DNA of 64,000 nucleotides from Diphasiastrum complanatum (Eukaryota; Streptophyta; Lycopodiopsida; Lycopodiales; Lycopodiaceae), in assembly GCA_029204225.1 (NCBI GenBank), contig CM055092.1:26434122-26498121 (forward strand). Reading direction: 5' to 3'. Of the stretch, positions 1 through 10,930 are shown one piece after another. Every line of letters begins with the position of its first letter. The stretch's first letter is position 1. Position numbers and translations under genes: made by a program. The notes under the pieces were generated by a model. That model made no database searches. It saw nothing but the letters and a program-made list of their open reading frames with translations, and was not told the origin of the DNA.

Positions 1-1630
1 GACGCACAGTCGCTCGAGAACCAGAAAAAAGAAGGCAAAGCGAGTGGGTGTTGGCTTCTTCAGAATGTACGGAACAATGCCAGCACGTGCCTCTTTTTGG
101 TGACGAACTTCACTATGCGCATGGCCTGAGAGGTGAGCTACAAGACAAACATTTAAAAAAAAATTGTTAGAAGCTAAAAGAGGTTAGGGGCCTAGAATAA
201 TTGACAAGTGCAAAATGCTTTACAAAGTGACGAAAATTGTACCTCACGAATCCATGGAAGTGCAACCATGTCCTGAATGAGAAGCTTGATGCAATGTGCA
301 GTACACGGGGTCCACACAATACTCGGGTGCTCCCTCGTCACCATCTCTCCCATCGATTTGCAGTTCGAGCCGTTGTTTGTAATGACTTGAACCACATGCT
401 CTGCCCCAATCTCTTGCACTACAGAGATCACTGCCTCATAGATGAACTCGGTCGGGATGGCTCCACCAGCTCGAGTAGCATCCACGCCTCGTAGGAAGGT
501 TGTGCCAAGTGGACAAGACACTAGGATATTGACGACAGATCGCCGACGAGTGTCAGTCCATCCATTGCTCAATATCGAGCATCCATAGCTGCAAAAATAC
601 AACATTTCATAGACATGTGCACTTGCAAACATTGTGGTAATTTGTAGATTGAAACAAATGAAGTGGTAAAGAGTAGCAAAAAATTCTTACGTCTGCCACG
701 CTGTGTGGATGGAGCTCAGCTCCCGTCTGATGGTCTCCTCCTGTCGTAGCATGGTCGTGTGCAATGCCTCTCTCCTCGGAGGCCTCCATGACGAATCAGC
801 TGATGCTATCTGAAGGCAAGTGTCTCTAAAGATCCAAGTGTCTACAACAGCAAAAGGAATGCCACACTCATAGAACAGCTGGCCAATCCGTCGGGTACAC
901 CGGGCATGATGATGTCTCTGCAACGCACCTTGGTCCAATGTTAACTGCTCTCTGCTGCACAGAGAACTCTCCTGGTCTAGAACGCCCACCAGAAACAGCA
1001 GATGGGTGTGTTGAAGGTGTGTCTGACTGTGGAGCATCGCCTGCTGCATCGCTGCGGCCCTCTGTGGCATGATCTGACTTTGTAAATGGTGCGTCAGCAG
1101 CTGATGACGACGCTGGATGAGATGGACCTGCGGTTGAACGAACAACTGGACAAGAGGGTGCACGTGTGCTGGACGCTCTACAAACATCCCCCCCACGTGA
1201 CTAGGCCCTGCCTCTGCATGTGTGCTGGATGCTCTAGGAACATCTCCCCCCATGTGACTAGGCCCTGCCTCTGCATCTGCTCTGGACCCTGCTCCTCTAC
1301 CATGTCTCGAACCTGCTCTAGTCCCTGCTCCTGCCACTGACCCATGAACAGCACTGTGAGATGGTCTCAAAGGCTCAAGGGATGAACCGTCACGCCTGTA
1401 TGTGTCCATCAATCTCTCCACCTCTGCATCTGATATGCGAGGGCAAATGGATATGCCCATCCCCCGCCCATCCCCCGCCCATCTGGCCTGGTGAGTCGTA
1501 GCAAATGGGCCCTAACCCTAGTAAGAGAACCAGTAAAGATGCCGCCACAATGCAGACATCTCCCTCTGCGGGCACCAGATCCCTGGTGCGTAGCCACATC
1601 CCCCTCTATGTCGACTCTACCTGTGACCAA
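1..1630 (-). pseudogene. hAT-family transposase (BED zinc finger + DUF659), broken
   Basis: The gene reads from 1630 down and runs off the window start. The first exon (1630-691) opens with a BED-type finger, CLHCGGIFTGSLTRVRAHLL, followed by a low-complexity Gly/His/Gln stretch and the segment FYECGIPFAVVDTWIF that usually precedes DUF659. A GTAAG donor at 690 and TTTTTGCAG acceptor ending at 589 join it in frame to the second exon (588-243), which carries GCSILSNGWTDTRRRSVVN and VITNNGSNCKSMG, the hallmark DUF659/hAT segments. A second GT-AG intron (242-126) leads to IVKFVTKKRHVLALFR. The frame is broken near 1456-1477 by an 11-bp tandem duplication, and again at about 60 by a TGA followed by the LKKPTPTRFA motif in another frame. 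hAT proteins cut and paste their element in the nucleus. The C-terminal dimerisation domain would lie outside the window. I found no terminal inverted repeat. Confidence 0.85.
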
Positions 1631-2012
1631 ATGCCTCTACCAAGGACCGGCATCGTGTGAATCTGTCAATGTATCAAATCGTGTGATCAGCCAATGTATC
1701 AGACCTGCAAAAGAGGAAGCATCACATGTCAGTATTCTATTGGTAGCAACAACATTCGGATTGATGCGAACATCAACCCTAAACCCTAAAACGCATGTGA
1801 TTTCGAAAACATTCTCTAGAAGCGATAAAAACCAAAACTAACAGCACAGGCATGTTTGAGGGCATGAAGAAACACAGTTTAGCCTAAAATTGCACCTCAA
1901 TCAGATGATTATAAGCTACTTTGCAAAAAGAGTCAAAAACACATTAAAAAGGGGCATGAAATTATTGAGATAACCTTATTATGTTGGCTTCAAGAACTCT
2001 ATCAAGCTTCAC
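1631..2012. other. intergenic, no gene seen
   Basis: This is the 5' side of the hAT gene. It holds only a short telomere-like pair of CCCTAAA units near 1780-1795 and AT-rich sequence. No coding similarity was recognised. Confidence 0.5.
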
Positions 2013-2640
2013 ACACATCCTTGTTGCCACACTTGGAACATGTAAGAACCTTGCTCCACTATAGATCGAATAAGCTAGACAAGATTTACCTCTCTTACAA
2101 GGGTGGTTGGATCAATGATTTATCCATCATTTTAACTCTCTTTTTGTTGGACCACAAACCCATTTGGCTCATTCGATGTTTTGTCCCTCAAAACTTGAAG
2201 TTATATAATAAACAATTCCCATATGTCGAGAAAAGGTGTAGAAGGAAAATTTCTATCCTTACTCTTGTAGACATTGGAGGCCAAGCTCACTAAGGCCAAA
2301 TCGTTTCTAAGAGACTATGGTATAGAGTGAAAAAAAAATTATATGTCAAGGTTTGAGCCTTGTTTACGCCAACCTACTAGACTCAATAATTGGGGAGAAA
2401 ACGTTTTGAAGATATTCTTCGTAGAGATTAGATGAATAATAGCTTCTCGTAGACAAATTTAGAGTTATAGATGAGTTTAAGCTTGCTTCTCTCAAAGAAT
2501 GCACCCACCTCAACTGGCTTAGAGAAGCCAACAAGCTTTTAGTTTTTCTTTTAAAAAAACCCTTGGCCCAATGTAGTAAAAAGCACTTCGACGAGCTTGA
2601 AGTGGATGACCAGACCTTGATCTCTCCCTTTACCAATACA
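2013..2640 (+). pseudogene. possible LINE endonuclease remnant
   Basis: Plus-strand translation gives NKLDKIYLSYKGGWINDLS followed by LLDHKPIWLIR. This resembles the end of a plant LINE (L1-type) apurinic endonuclease domain, where an RLD-x-Y(L/I) segment precedes the S-D-H-x-P-(I/V) motif. Further downstream, KECTHLNWLREANKLL could be the linker before reverse transcriptase. Stops and frame changes are frequent and no reverse transcriptase core is present. This rests on short motif likeness only; other origins are possible. Confidence 0.35.
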
Positions 2641-2689
2641 AGCTAGCACCTTTTACCTCATTGGCATTATTGGACAAACATATGGATCA

Positions 2690-3930
2690 TTGAATTGCTT
2701 GCAGTGCTCTGAAAAACCACAGTGTGACACAATACTTTGTTGTATGTATTATTGTCTTCCTAGAATAGATAAAGTGAGATACACCAGGTGTGTTATCCAT
2801 CTAGGACACCATGAACATCTTGTGGAACAACGTGAAGTGAGGAAAGCTATATCAAATATAAAGGAAATGGTTAAGGAAAAGATACATAATGATGTCAGGG
2901 GTGGTTCTAGATTCATACAACAACAAATCACTAAGGAAATTGTAAAGAAGTATTCGGATAGTTTTGATGAATCTCAAATATCAGAATTTGATATGATGAT
3001 GATCCTGGACCAGTTGCAATCCCTTTCTAACAAAATAAAGTAATATTTAGTTTCTTCTTTGCGATATCATTCATGGTAGGCTAAAATTGTGATCCATAAC
3101 CATTTACGTTTTCCAATGGGACGTTTTGAATGTGTTTCAACATACTGTATAGGTGGATTGAAGAAAGAGCAATCGAGAGGCCAATCGGTGATAGCTTGAA
3201 TAGTGTGTTGGACTTAAAGATATAGTGCAAGTATGAGTACATTCATGGTGTTATATTTCTAGGATAACTCTAAAGCGTTGATGTGAATAGATGCCATGTG
3301 TTCAAAATGTCCACTGTTGTACCAGGATCTAGAGTTGACATTGTGAATAGGATGCACCCTAGTGGGGACCTCCAAGACTTTTGGGTGTGATAGATCATGT
3401 CAAAAGAGTGAAAGATTGGTAGCACATGTATATGATCCCTTTGGCCAAGAATTGTTAACTATCGTTGTATGTGACTTTAAAGTCGAAGATACAAAAACAC
3501 ATACTTTTTTGGACAATAATGAATCGGTCAATGTAAAGGAAAGGATATTTTGTAGCAGAGTTTAAAGGATATATGGCCAATGAAGCTCAGGCAAAGTGGC
3601 GAGTCGTCGTGCATATAGTTTTCAATGGAGGACCTAGTAATGTCATGGAGGGGAAAGAGAAGTCCAGCTTATTTCACTGGGAACAAGCATGCTTCAACAC
3701 ACACAAAATTGCATTAAAAGCTAGCTCCAAAAAATGCATAAATCACTATGTCGTTGTTGGAGAAATGCACCAACTAGGGCTTCAATAGAGTCTGAACTCA
3801 GACATTTGATGGCTCGGTGGTCTATAGGACGAGTGCAAGAAGGAGAACTACCAATATTACAAACATGGTTATGTGGTGACATGCAAGAATTTCTCATTGG
3901 GGCCAATTTATTGTGTAGGTTAGTAATAGT
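2690..3930 (+). pseudogene. degraded MULE-like transposase-type gene
   Basis: Segments in several plus frames line up in order like an uncharacterised land-plant protein family with a MULE-type core. These are an N-terminal helical part (2690-3043, HLGHHEHLVEQREVRK onward), a catalytic-like part (3390-3520, SERLVAHVYDPFGQELLTI), FKGYMANEAQAKWRVV (near 3562-3605), LFHWEQACF then H-x-LC-x-W (3670-3755), and LPILQ-x-W plus HARISHWGQF (3850-3915). The last piece reads through a TGA. At least three frameshifts and several stops make it a pseudogene. The family assignment comes from remembered motif order and is tentative; that it is transposon-derived is likelier than a host function. Confidence 0.45.
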
Positions 3931-4252
3931 TTTCTGTGATTATCTTTGGATTGACCACATGTATACATGCTTGCAAGTAGATACGATGGAATGTCCTCCT
4001 TGCTATCCTCTCTCTTGGTTTTGATAGAACTTCTTCTAGCCACCACTTAGAAAGCTATGCAGTGAATATCAGCACACTTCCTATCACACTCACAGAATCT
4101 AAAATTCAATGTTTAACCACAATTACATAGATAGAATACTCACAACTTATAAAATGTGCTAGCGCAAAGATAAGAAAACTGTAATGCATGCCAACACATG
4201 ACTTCAAGAAAACAAGATGGTCTTTATTTGCTCAAAAGAGCATAAGTAACAA

Positions 4253-4255
<3 letters not shown>
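3931..4255. other. AT-rich spacer, nothing recognised
   Basis: No open frame with family resemblance and no repeat structure was seen before the microsatellite begins. Confidence 0.5.

Positions 4256-4330
<75 letters not shown>
4256..4330. repeat. compound microsatellite (CT)n(CA)n
   Basis: A pure CT run from 4256 to about 4302 passes directly into a CA run ending near 4330. Apparent Ser/Leu and His/Thr peptides here are translations of the repeat. Confidence 0.97.
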
Positions 4331-4335
<5 letters not shown>

Positions 4336-4357
4336 GCACAGAGAGGCGTAGGAATTT

Positions 4358-4525
4358 CAACGCTTTGAAAAACAACATGGCGTTTGAAGAGAACTAGTTG
4401 CGTGAAAAGGCGTTCCTATCCAAATTTTGCGACTGATAACAAAATGGACAAGTATGAATTTTGTAGCTTCGTAACTTATCACAATGCTATTGGATCATTT
4501 TATGCCCATTTCACAATATGTACAT
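4358..4525 (+). repeat. diverged direct repeat, copy 1
   Basis: This copy pairs with 5683-5834 in the same orientation. Shared blocks include TTCAACGCTT, the AACATGG/GACATGG-CGTTTGA region, TATCCAAA, AAATGGACAAGT and TATGCCCATTTCACAATATG. Identity is roughly 70 percent by eye. The two copies bracket the minus-strand coiled-coil fragment at 4615-5066. Confidence 0.7.
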
Positions 4526-4614
4526 TGAAAAAAATGTGAGAAATGGTCATGATTATATACAATCATGTGATGAGGGTCCAAATATCCCCCTCAACTACGA
4601 CGTCCTCACAAACA

Positions 4615-5066
4615 TCATCTCAAGTCTCCTACACACTTATTTTTTAGGGCTTCCAGCTCAGTCTTTAGCCTCTGATTTTCTCTCTGTGCCTCTACATGTT
4701 CTCCAAGCAATTTGTAATGGGCATGTCTTTCATCTGCTAGAGTCTGATGAAGCTCGGTTATTTGCTCTTTGAAATTATTATTGTCTTGTTCCATTTTTTC
4801 AAGGCCTATATGCTGGTCTTCAAAGATCTGCAACATTTCTCCCATTTGTGTTCATTGAGGCGATCCACCTCAGCGGTAAGATGTAAATTGTTGCGTTGTG
4901 CTTGGTCTGCGGTTGTGAACATATGGTCTAGGTGAACAATTTTTAGAAGACATTGTTGTGAACTAGAGAAGAGGGCAGTGAATGTGTGATAAAATGACCA
5001 CTCATCCCCAGCTTGCCTTTGATCATCAAAGTGTTGCGTCTGTGCTAGCGGTGAGTCTGCCAACAC
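4615..5066 (-). pseudogene. coiled-coil protein fragment, possibly third-ORF related
   Basis: Two overlapping minus-strand frames (5066-4806 and 4845-4615) together encode a charged helical stretch. A Gln/His-rich start (LAQTQHFDDQRQAGDEWSFY) leads into NLHLTAEVDRLNEH, then continues after a frame change with LEKMEQDNNNFKEQITELHQ and ENQRLKTELEALKNK, giving clear heptad spacing of Leu and Ile. The style matches the coiled-coil middle of the third ORFs of the gypsy elements at 17217-18548 and 48492-49529. Sequence identity with those is not obvious, so kinship is inference. No start, domain or partner can be given. Confidence 0.4.
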
Positions 5067-5682
5067 TTGCTCTGTTGTTCAGTAGTCTACGAAGGCTATT
5101 CAGGTTTATCTCTTGCTTCTCCTTTCGTGTGAACTGAACCTTATGCAGTTGAAACGTTAATATGTAGCATTTCAGAATCCGCAACTGCTGGAATTGTGTT
5201 ATCAATAGTCTGTTCTTTCGTGGGAGCAGAGTATTGCTAGATATGCAGAGTATAGCTTGTTCTTTAGTGGGAGTATTGCTAGGTTTGGGTGGCTTGAAAA
5301 ACAATTGAAAAAAATGAGCAGGATGATGTGTCAAAAATATGTGCGCACACTTCGCTTTTTTGGGTGAATAAAAAAACCGATCAGGTACTTATACTTTGCA
5401 AAATCGGCGAAAAAATACGCCCTAGAAACCACAACAATTCGATGGTTTCGCAACTTTTGGGAGTACCGCGACAAGGCTTCGGAAACAATCGATGTCCAAA
5501 TCGTCCGGGCATCTCGGGCCTTTCAGGAGAGGTGGATCAGGCTGGCGAAAACAGACGGTTGTGAAATGAGTTTGCAAAAATTTCAGAAATGTGGTTTTGA
5601 CTAGATAATGAATAATGGTGCAAACAGTCAAACCCAAAGGGCAAAAGGAGCGAAAATATGCTTCGAACTGTCTATCTCTACG
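5067..5682. other. spacer without recognised features
   Basis: Short frames exist on both strands but none resembles a known family. The stretch lies between the coiled-coil fragment and the second direct-repeat copy. Confidence 0.4.
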
Positions 5683-5834
5683 TTCAACGCTTCACAAAGT
5701 GACATGGCATTTGAGGAGAACCAGTACCAAGGGATTCTTATCCAAACCTCGCCACAATTAACTAAATGGACAAGTGCGAATATTGAGGCATTATAACTTA
5801 TTACAATGTTATGCCCATTCCACAATATGAACAT
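5683..5834 (+). repeat. diverged direct repeat, copy 2
   Basis: Partner of 4358-4525. Compared with copy 1 it lacks about 15 bases before the TATGCCCAT block. Copy-to-copy divergence indicates an old duplication or very old element ends. Confidence 0.7.
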
Positions 5835-6019
5835 TAGTACTATGACCTAATTAAGCTCACCTAATTGGATAAGCTTAAATTGCTTTAGTATAAATAGCTG
5901 CTCATTATAGAAAAAAAATATTCATAGTAAAGAGTTCTTTTTATGTATGTCTATTGCCTATTGGCTAGTATAAATTTGCATGCTTTTTGAAAAAGTTTCG
6001 ATGAACGTGAATGCTCCAT

Positions 6020-6720
6020 TTAAGTAGTCCTGAAGAAGATTTCATGTCCAACAACTTGCTCCATGGTTGTAGATCCAAGGCTGTTTGAATTGAACCCATC
6101 TGATAGCTTTAGTCTACAACTTGCTTTTCCATTAAGAAGAAAAGATGGCCGAAGAAAAAATAGATGAAACACCATATTGCTTTTTGACAACCAAATCACA
6201 ATATCCTCTTTTGTCTGCTTCTTCGACATCATGACAAATTGGATGATCTATCCAATTCCTTTAGGATCATATTTTAGCATTGCATCCGGTTGTGTTGGCT
6301 TGAAGATTTTGTCATGTTGTTGGATAGTCACTTTGTTGTTCAATCCACATGCTTTAGTGATAACTATTAGCCTTGCATGTAAATTGTTAAGATCCCACAT
6401 GAAGAAATTATTGTCATGATCAATTCCCAATATAGGAACCAATATGTTTTGATTGATCATCTTTGGAAATAACAAATGATATTTTGAATGAACATTCATT
6501 TCTAAGAATATCGAGTGAATGAGATGCTTGCAAAGAGTGATGCTATCCCTTTCACTCAAAGTTTCTACAAAAAAAACTTTCTTAGATTACATCATCATGT
6601 TCAAAAATATTGATATCTGCAATATTCTGAACCACAAACTGGAAACTTTGATATAATGGATCTTTAATTGTTTGTCCCATCTCATAGCTAGGACAAATTC
6701 CAATTTGTGAATTAAAAGTT
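6020..6720 (-). pseudogene. unidentified gene remnant, weakly like 24377-25430
   Basis: A minus-strand reading of 103 codons (6559-6248) is followed across a stop by another frame (6232-6020, MMSKKQTKEDIVIWLS). The C-terminal part of the first, VTIQQHDKIFKPTQPDA then a KYDPKGIG end, resembles TIILHQGEMYKATTPDA with KKDAFGIS in the unidentified minus-strand frames at 25350-24964. In both cases a (K/R)K-rich segment follows. Upstream, VVQNIADINIFEHDD (about 6640-6590) recalls TLFEHNDEMDM in the other copy. I do not recognise the family. Two diverged copies in one window argue for a mobile or repeated gene. Confidence 0.35.
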
Positions 6721-6939
6721 TCATCACATTCCATTGTGCACTCTATGTGAAAAATTGCCTATGTTGGCAAATCTAGCCATGTAGTATATTGTGAATTATG
6801 TGTATAAGTGGGTCCCACATGTGTGAGGCCAAGATGCCACGTGGGAAACCACTCCTAATGTAGGTTAGGTTGAGTCTAAAGGGTTGGTCATGTCAATTTG
6901 GTAGTAATTCCTAGATTATAAGACCTACACCTAAATTTA
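6721..6939 (+). other. possible copia leader/LTR scrap
   Basis: This non-coding stretch precedes a copia Gag fragment in the same orientation. It carries CCCACATGTGTGAGG near 6818 and CCACGTGG near 6837, motifs shared with the copia LTRs farther right. No LTR ends could be placed. Confidence 0.3.
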
Positions 6940-6944
6940 TGATG

Positions 6945-7165
6945 AGATTTTGACAATCTATGAATCAAACAACACTTTTAGAGTCTTCATGCTTAGAAAT
7001 CAAATCTTGCAAAACATGAGAAGGACTGGTGAGAGTGCACAAGATTATATGCTAAGGATAAAATCTCTCAACAAAGACTTAGCCACTATTTGTGAAGAGA
7101 TCAAAGATAGTGAGCTTGTACAAATTGTCCTTAATGGTCTAGGATGACAAGAACTTCCTCCTCAA
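6945..7165 (+). pseudogene. Ty1/copia Gag fragment (UBN2 type)
   Basis: The translation LTIYESNNTFRVFMLRNQ, ESAQDYMLRIKSLNKDLA and ELVQIVLNGLG follows the central part of copia-type Gag (UBN2 domain), where a helix with a conserved LR-x-(Q/F) is followed by (V/A)QD(H/Y) and ends at a GLP-x-x(Y/F) motif. Here that motif is GLG, a TGA, then QELPPQ. Only about 75 residues remain. On the right it meets a copia RNase H piece pointing the opposite way, so two elements were joined here. Confidence 0.65.
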
Positions 7166-7169
7166 TGAT

Positions 7170-8210
7170 ATGAATTCCAGCAATAGCCTCTTGAGCCATA
7201 AGACCTCCTTGCATGTTGTTGTTAAGGCCTTATACCCGGATTATGTGGAAGATAAGGAGATTGTATCTTGCTTTTTGGAAAGCCACGATACTACTCCATC
7301 ACATAAGAAGGTTGAAAATGCACTTATTGACTTTCAATCCACTTTGTCACCTGCAAAATCCGGGTCACTATAGGCTCTTAAGCCAAGATTAGTCCCTCTA
7401 TACAATATGCCAAAATTCTTAGTTGATGAAATATATCTAATCTAATAACGCTTTTGGCCATCTTTCAATGAGATACCAAAGGACTTTGCATGAATTGGCT
7501 TAGATTTCCAACACTATAACTAAGATCAGGTCTAGTTATAGTTAAATATATCAAGGAGCCTCTAAGCCTTCTATATAAAGTGATGCCCTCAAAGGATGCC
7601 TCGTCACCATTAATAAATGCTTTTACATGTTGCTCCATTGGAGTCTCAATGCCTTTACAATCCTTCATTCCAAATCTATCTAGGATGGTTGTAGCATACT
7701 TAGATTGACAAATGAAACTAAAATCACATCCTCTTATGACTTCTATTCATAGAATGAAGCTCAATAGACCGAGATCTACTATTTTAAACTCTTAGATAAT
7801 GCAATTTTTACATCTCTTGTTCCATCTTGATCATTACCACTCAAAATAATGTCATCAACATACAATACAACAATAATGATATTCTCGGCATGAAATCTTA
7901 TGTACAATGATGGATCATAAGCACTCAAATTTTTTTTGATGGAGATAAGAAAAGAGTCTAGCCTAGAGTACCATGCTCGGTACTTGCTTGAGTCCATAGA
8001 GACTCTTTTTCAAAAAACACACATTTCCTTCATGATTTTCCTTGATGAAGCCCTCGGGTTGCCTCATGTAGATCTCTTCCTCCAAGTAGCCATTGTAAAA
8101 TCAAGTTGGAATAGCTCCCAATTGAAGGTTGTAGCAAGACTAATGATCGATCTAATACTAAGAAGCTTAGCCATAGGAACAAAAGTTTCATCATAAGTTC
8201 CCACGTGTGA
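7170..8210 (-). pseudogene. Ty1/copia RT-RNase H fragment C1
   Basis: On the minus strand the order is: ETFVPMAKLLSIRSIISLA and FQLDFTMATWR (about 8190-8070), a polymerase active-site segment VVLYVDDIILSGND (about 7875-7830), the palm end FGMKDCKGIETPMEQHVKAF, then RLRGSLIYLTITRPDLSYSV and NLSQFMQSP (7668-7470), and an RNase H end with DFAGDKVD and VVSWLSKKQDTISLSS (7373-7220). The YVDD catalytic pair is intact, but frames change several times and the element is cut at both ends. Copia pol copies its RNA into DNA inside cytoplasmic particles. It runs parallel to fragment C2 and was probably a separate insertion. Confidence 0.85.
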
Positions 8211-8470
8211 AAGAATGTACATAAGTCATTTTTATAAAGTTAGATTGATTTTAGCTTGATCTACACTAGTGTGAAATTGACCTTTGACTAGAATCTTGAA
8301 AATGGTCAAATTGGTCAAACTTTGTGTAAATAGATTGGACTTCCATGTGAATGAGTTATTATACTCACATGTCAAGATACCATTCACACGTGTGGATAAG
8401 CTTCTAGAAGATAAGATAGGGAGATTCCATTAGATCCTAATTTATAGGGATTACTCCTATAGATGTGGAA
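8211..8470 (-). repeat. copia LTR-like fragment
   Basis: Non-coding sequence between copia fragments C1 and C2. It holds two copies of the CACACGTGTG-type palindrome (near 8199-8211 and 8386-8396) that also marks the copia LTRs at 11540-11960 and 14499-15262. It is placed where the 3' LTR of C2 should lie. No exact ends were seen. Confidence 0.4.
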
Positions 8471-10930
8471 GACTAGCTTAGATCGACAATACAAGAGGAT
8501 GTGTTGACATGCTCCAAATAGATTTCTCCTCCAATAAGCTTTTCTCTCACAAAGTGTTGTGCCACTTCTATGTGCTTGCTTCTTGCATGAAATATGGGAT
8601 TATTGGCAAGAGCTTGGGCCGAGATATTTTCACACTTGATCATTGGTAGATCATCCACCTTGATGCACTTTAGCTCTTGATCCAAAGCACTTCTTTGGTA
8701 GTCGTGGTGAGTGCTTTGTACTCGGCCTCACATGAAGAAAGGGATATAGTATCTTGCTTTTTGGAAAGCCAAGGTATTAGATTGCCTCCAAGAAATATAG
8801 TGTATGCACTAATAGACTTTTGATCCATCTTATCACTTGCAAAATCCGAATCTAAGTAGCCAACAATGGATAGATCTTCACTTTTATAAAGTAGACCATA
8901 ATCACAAGACAAAGATACATATCTTAGAATCCTCTTGGTCATCTTCCAATGATGGATCTTGGGATCTTGCATAAATTGACTTAGTTTGTGCACACAAAAA
9001 TGTCGGAAAGTGGTATGCAGAAGATAGGTCTAGCTCGAAAAAAAAACCTTTCGTGCATGGTGGAATAACTTATCTTCATCTTTCCGATGCATGACTACAC
9101 CTATCAATTTCAAACAAGACAATAGTGATAGAAATCACGTTTGAACTTATAGTAACTAACTTTGAAATCGTCAATACTACAGTGATTACGTAGCCAAAGA
9201 ATTAAGCAATAAAGAATAGTATTGATTCAAAATGAAATAGAAGTAAATGAGTACAATAAGTTGCGGATTAAAGCCGTGTACTCTATGCTATCTCTGAGTG
9301 GCTCAAAATAAAAGTCTGAATTAATGCGCAATGCTGATGAGCAGTAGCGCAATAGCAATCTCTAAAACAACTCTAAAAAGTGAGCTAGAATGCTCAGGAG
9401 TGTTCAAGTTCGCAGGCTCGACAGAGAGAGCTAACTATTCAAACGCTTCTGATAATTCTGATTTTCAATGAATTAATCTGTATGAATATGAACAGCTAGT
9501 TATACTAAGAAATTAGGTTGTCAATTGCGATCGCCATTTGGCTTGTGATCCGCTGGCATCCATCCGGTCCTTGTCATTGATTGCTGATAAGCGGTGAAAT
9601 TGGACGTAAACGTTCTGTCTGCATAAATGAACCAAAACTGTACCTCTGTAGAAATGAACTAAACCAGCCAAGGCGACACTGTCGGGTTTTTCACAAAAAA
9701 AAAGCGAAAAAGACGAAGGTGCCCTTAAATCTCATTTAGGATTGTCCCACACTTTCCCAGAGTCATTTCCTTAACATTTAAGGCTCTTTGGAAAAAGCGA
9801 AAAATGCGACTCTGCATCTTTGCACGAGATTTCTGACATGCAAAAAATGAGAAAAATGTGACACTGCATTTTTACATGAGATTTCTGTCAGGCAAAAAAT
9901 GCGACATTGTCATAAACTCCGTGTAATTCTACAGACTGTGTAAAAACACTTGTAATTCTGCAGACTATGTAAACACACGAGAAAATCCGCAGAACTGGAT
10001 AAACAATGGATGAAGATTAAAACCGATTAGACAATTGGTAAGAAGGAGAATAATCCAACAAAAAACTCAAATCGGGCCTAGTAATTGTAAGCCAAAATAA
10101 GGAGCCTATAAGACTCCTAAAAAGTGTGATGTCACCCATCACCTTTATTAGGATCTTTCACAATTTGCTCCATTGGAGTATCTATGCTCTTAGAATTTTC
10201 CATATGGAATTTTTTCAACATATCTAGATTGACATATAAAAACACAATCTTCATAATCTCTAGGCCTAGTATGTAATGGATCTCTTCTGCATTTTAAACT
10301 CACATCCAAGTGCTGGCTTAGTTTCTTCAACTAGCTTGATACAACTTCCACAAAGAATATTGTCATCAACATAGATTAGAAGAATGACAATATTACTATC
10401 AACAAGCTTTAGATACATGGAAGAATCATAGTCACTAAGAATAAATCCTAGTGAGATAAGGAAAGAGTTGATCTTGAATACCATGATTTTGGTGCTTGCT
10501 TTAGTCCATAAAGACTTTTGAAGAGCAAGCACACTTTGGACTCATCCTTGATTAATCCTTGAGGTTGTTCCATATAGATCTCCTCCTCAAGATAGCCATT
10601 TAGAAAAGCATTGGATACATCTAATTGGAACACCTTCCATTTGAAAAAACAAGCAAGAGAAATAAGAATTCTTATTGTCACCATCTTTGCAACAGGTGCA
10701 AAGGTCTCCTCATAGTCAAGGCCATGGATTTGAGCAAATCCTTTGGCACATAATCTTGTCTTGAACTTGTTGATGGTGCCATCATGATTGTACTTGATCC
10801 GAAATACCCACTTGCAACCAATCACATGCTTGTTGGATGGTGGATCCACAAGTTCCCAAGTGTTGTTGGTGATCAATGCATCATACTCTTGCTTCATGGT
10901 ATCATACCACTCCTTGGTATTGAGTGCATA
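8471..10930 (-). pseudogene. Ty1/copia RT-RNase H (C2), split by a solo LTR
   Basis: Reading down from about 10930, the reverse transcriptase begins with NNTWELVDPPSNKHVIGCKW and runs through FKTRLCAKGFAQIHGLDYEE, FQLDVSNAFLNGYLEEEIYM, KSLYGLKQAP, the active-site IYVDDNIL (10532-10266 frame) and SLIGSLFWLTITRPDLSF at about 10070. There it is interrupted by the solo LTR at 9001-10060. The coding resumes at 8995 with HKLSQFMQDPKIHHWKMTKR, RNase H residues YLDSDFASDKMDQKS, CEAEYKAL and a tail ending HVNTSSCIVDLS (8685-8475). Gag, protease and integrase are absent; only about 600 bases separate the RT start from the putative primer site at 11523-11537. A frameshift lies between 10448 and 10532. 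Confidence 0.88.
9001..10060 (-). mobile_element. solo copia LTR with 5-bp target duplication
   Basis: The insert begins TGTCGG and ends CCAACA on the plus strand (TGTTGG...CCGACA on the minus strand), so it has TG/CA ends. It is flanked by AAAAA at 8996-9000 and AAAAA at 10061-10065. Removing it rejoins the two halves of the C2 reverse transcriptase. Length 1,060 bp, with no primer site, Gag or pol inside, so it is a recombinant solo LTR. Minus orientation is preferred because the TGTTGG start and a GCGC-rich R/U5-like region resemble the LTR at 29830-30694. It contains degenerate tandem units around GCGACACTGCATTTTT (9800-9910). Confidence 0.85.

Noticed and set aside
1775-1796. Interstitial telomere repeat
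   Set aside because: Only two CCCTAAA-like units; too short to mean more than chance.
7170-7373. Plus-strand 67-codon frame
   Set aside because: It is the antisense of copia RNase H (VVSWLSKKQDTISLSS on the minus strand).
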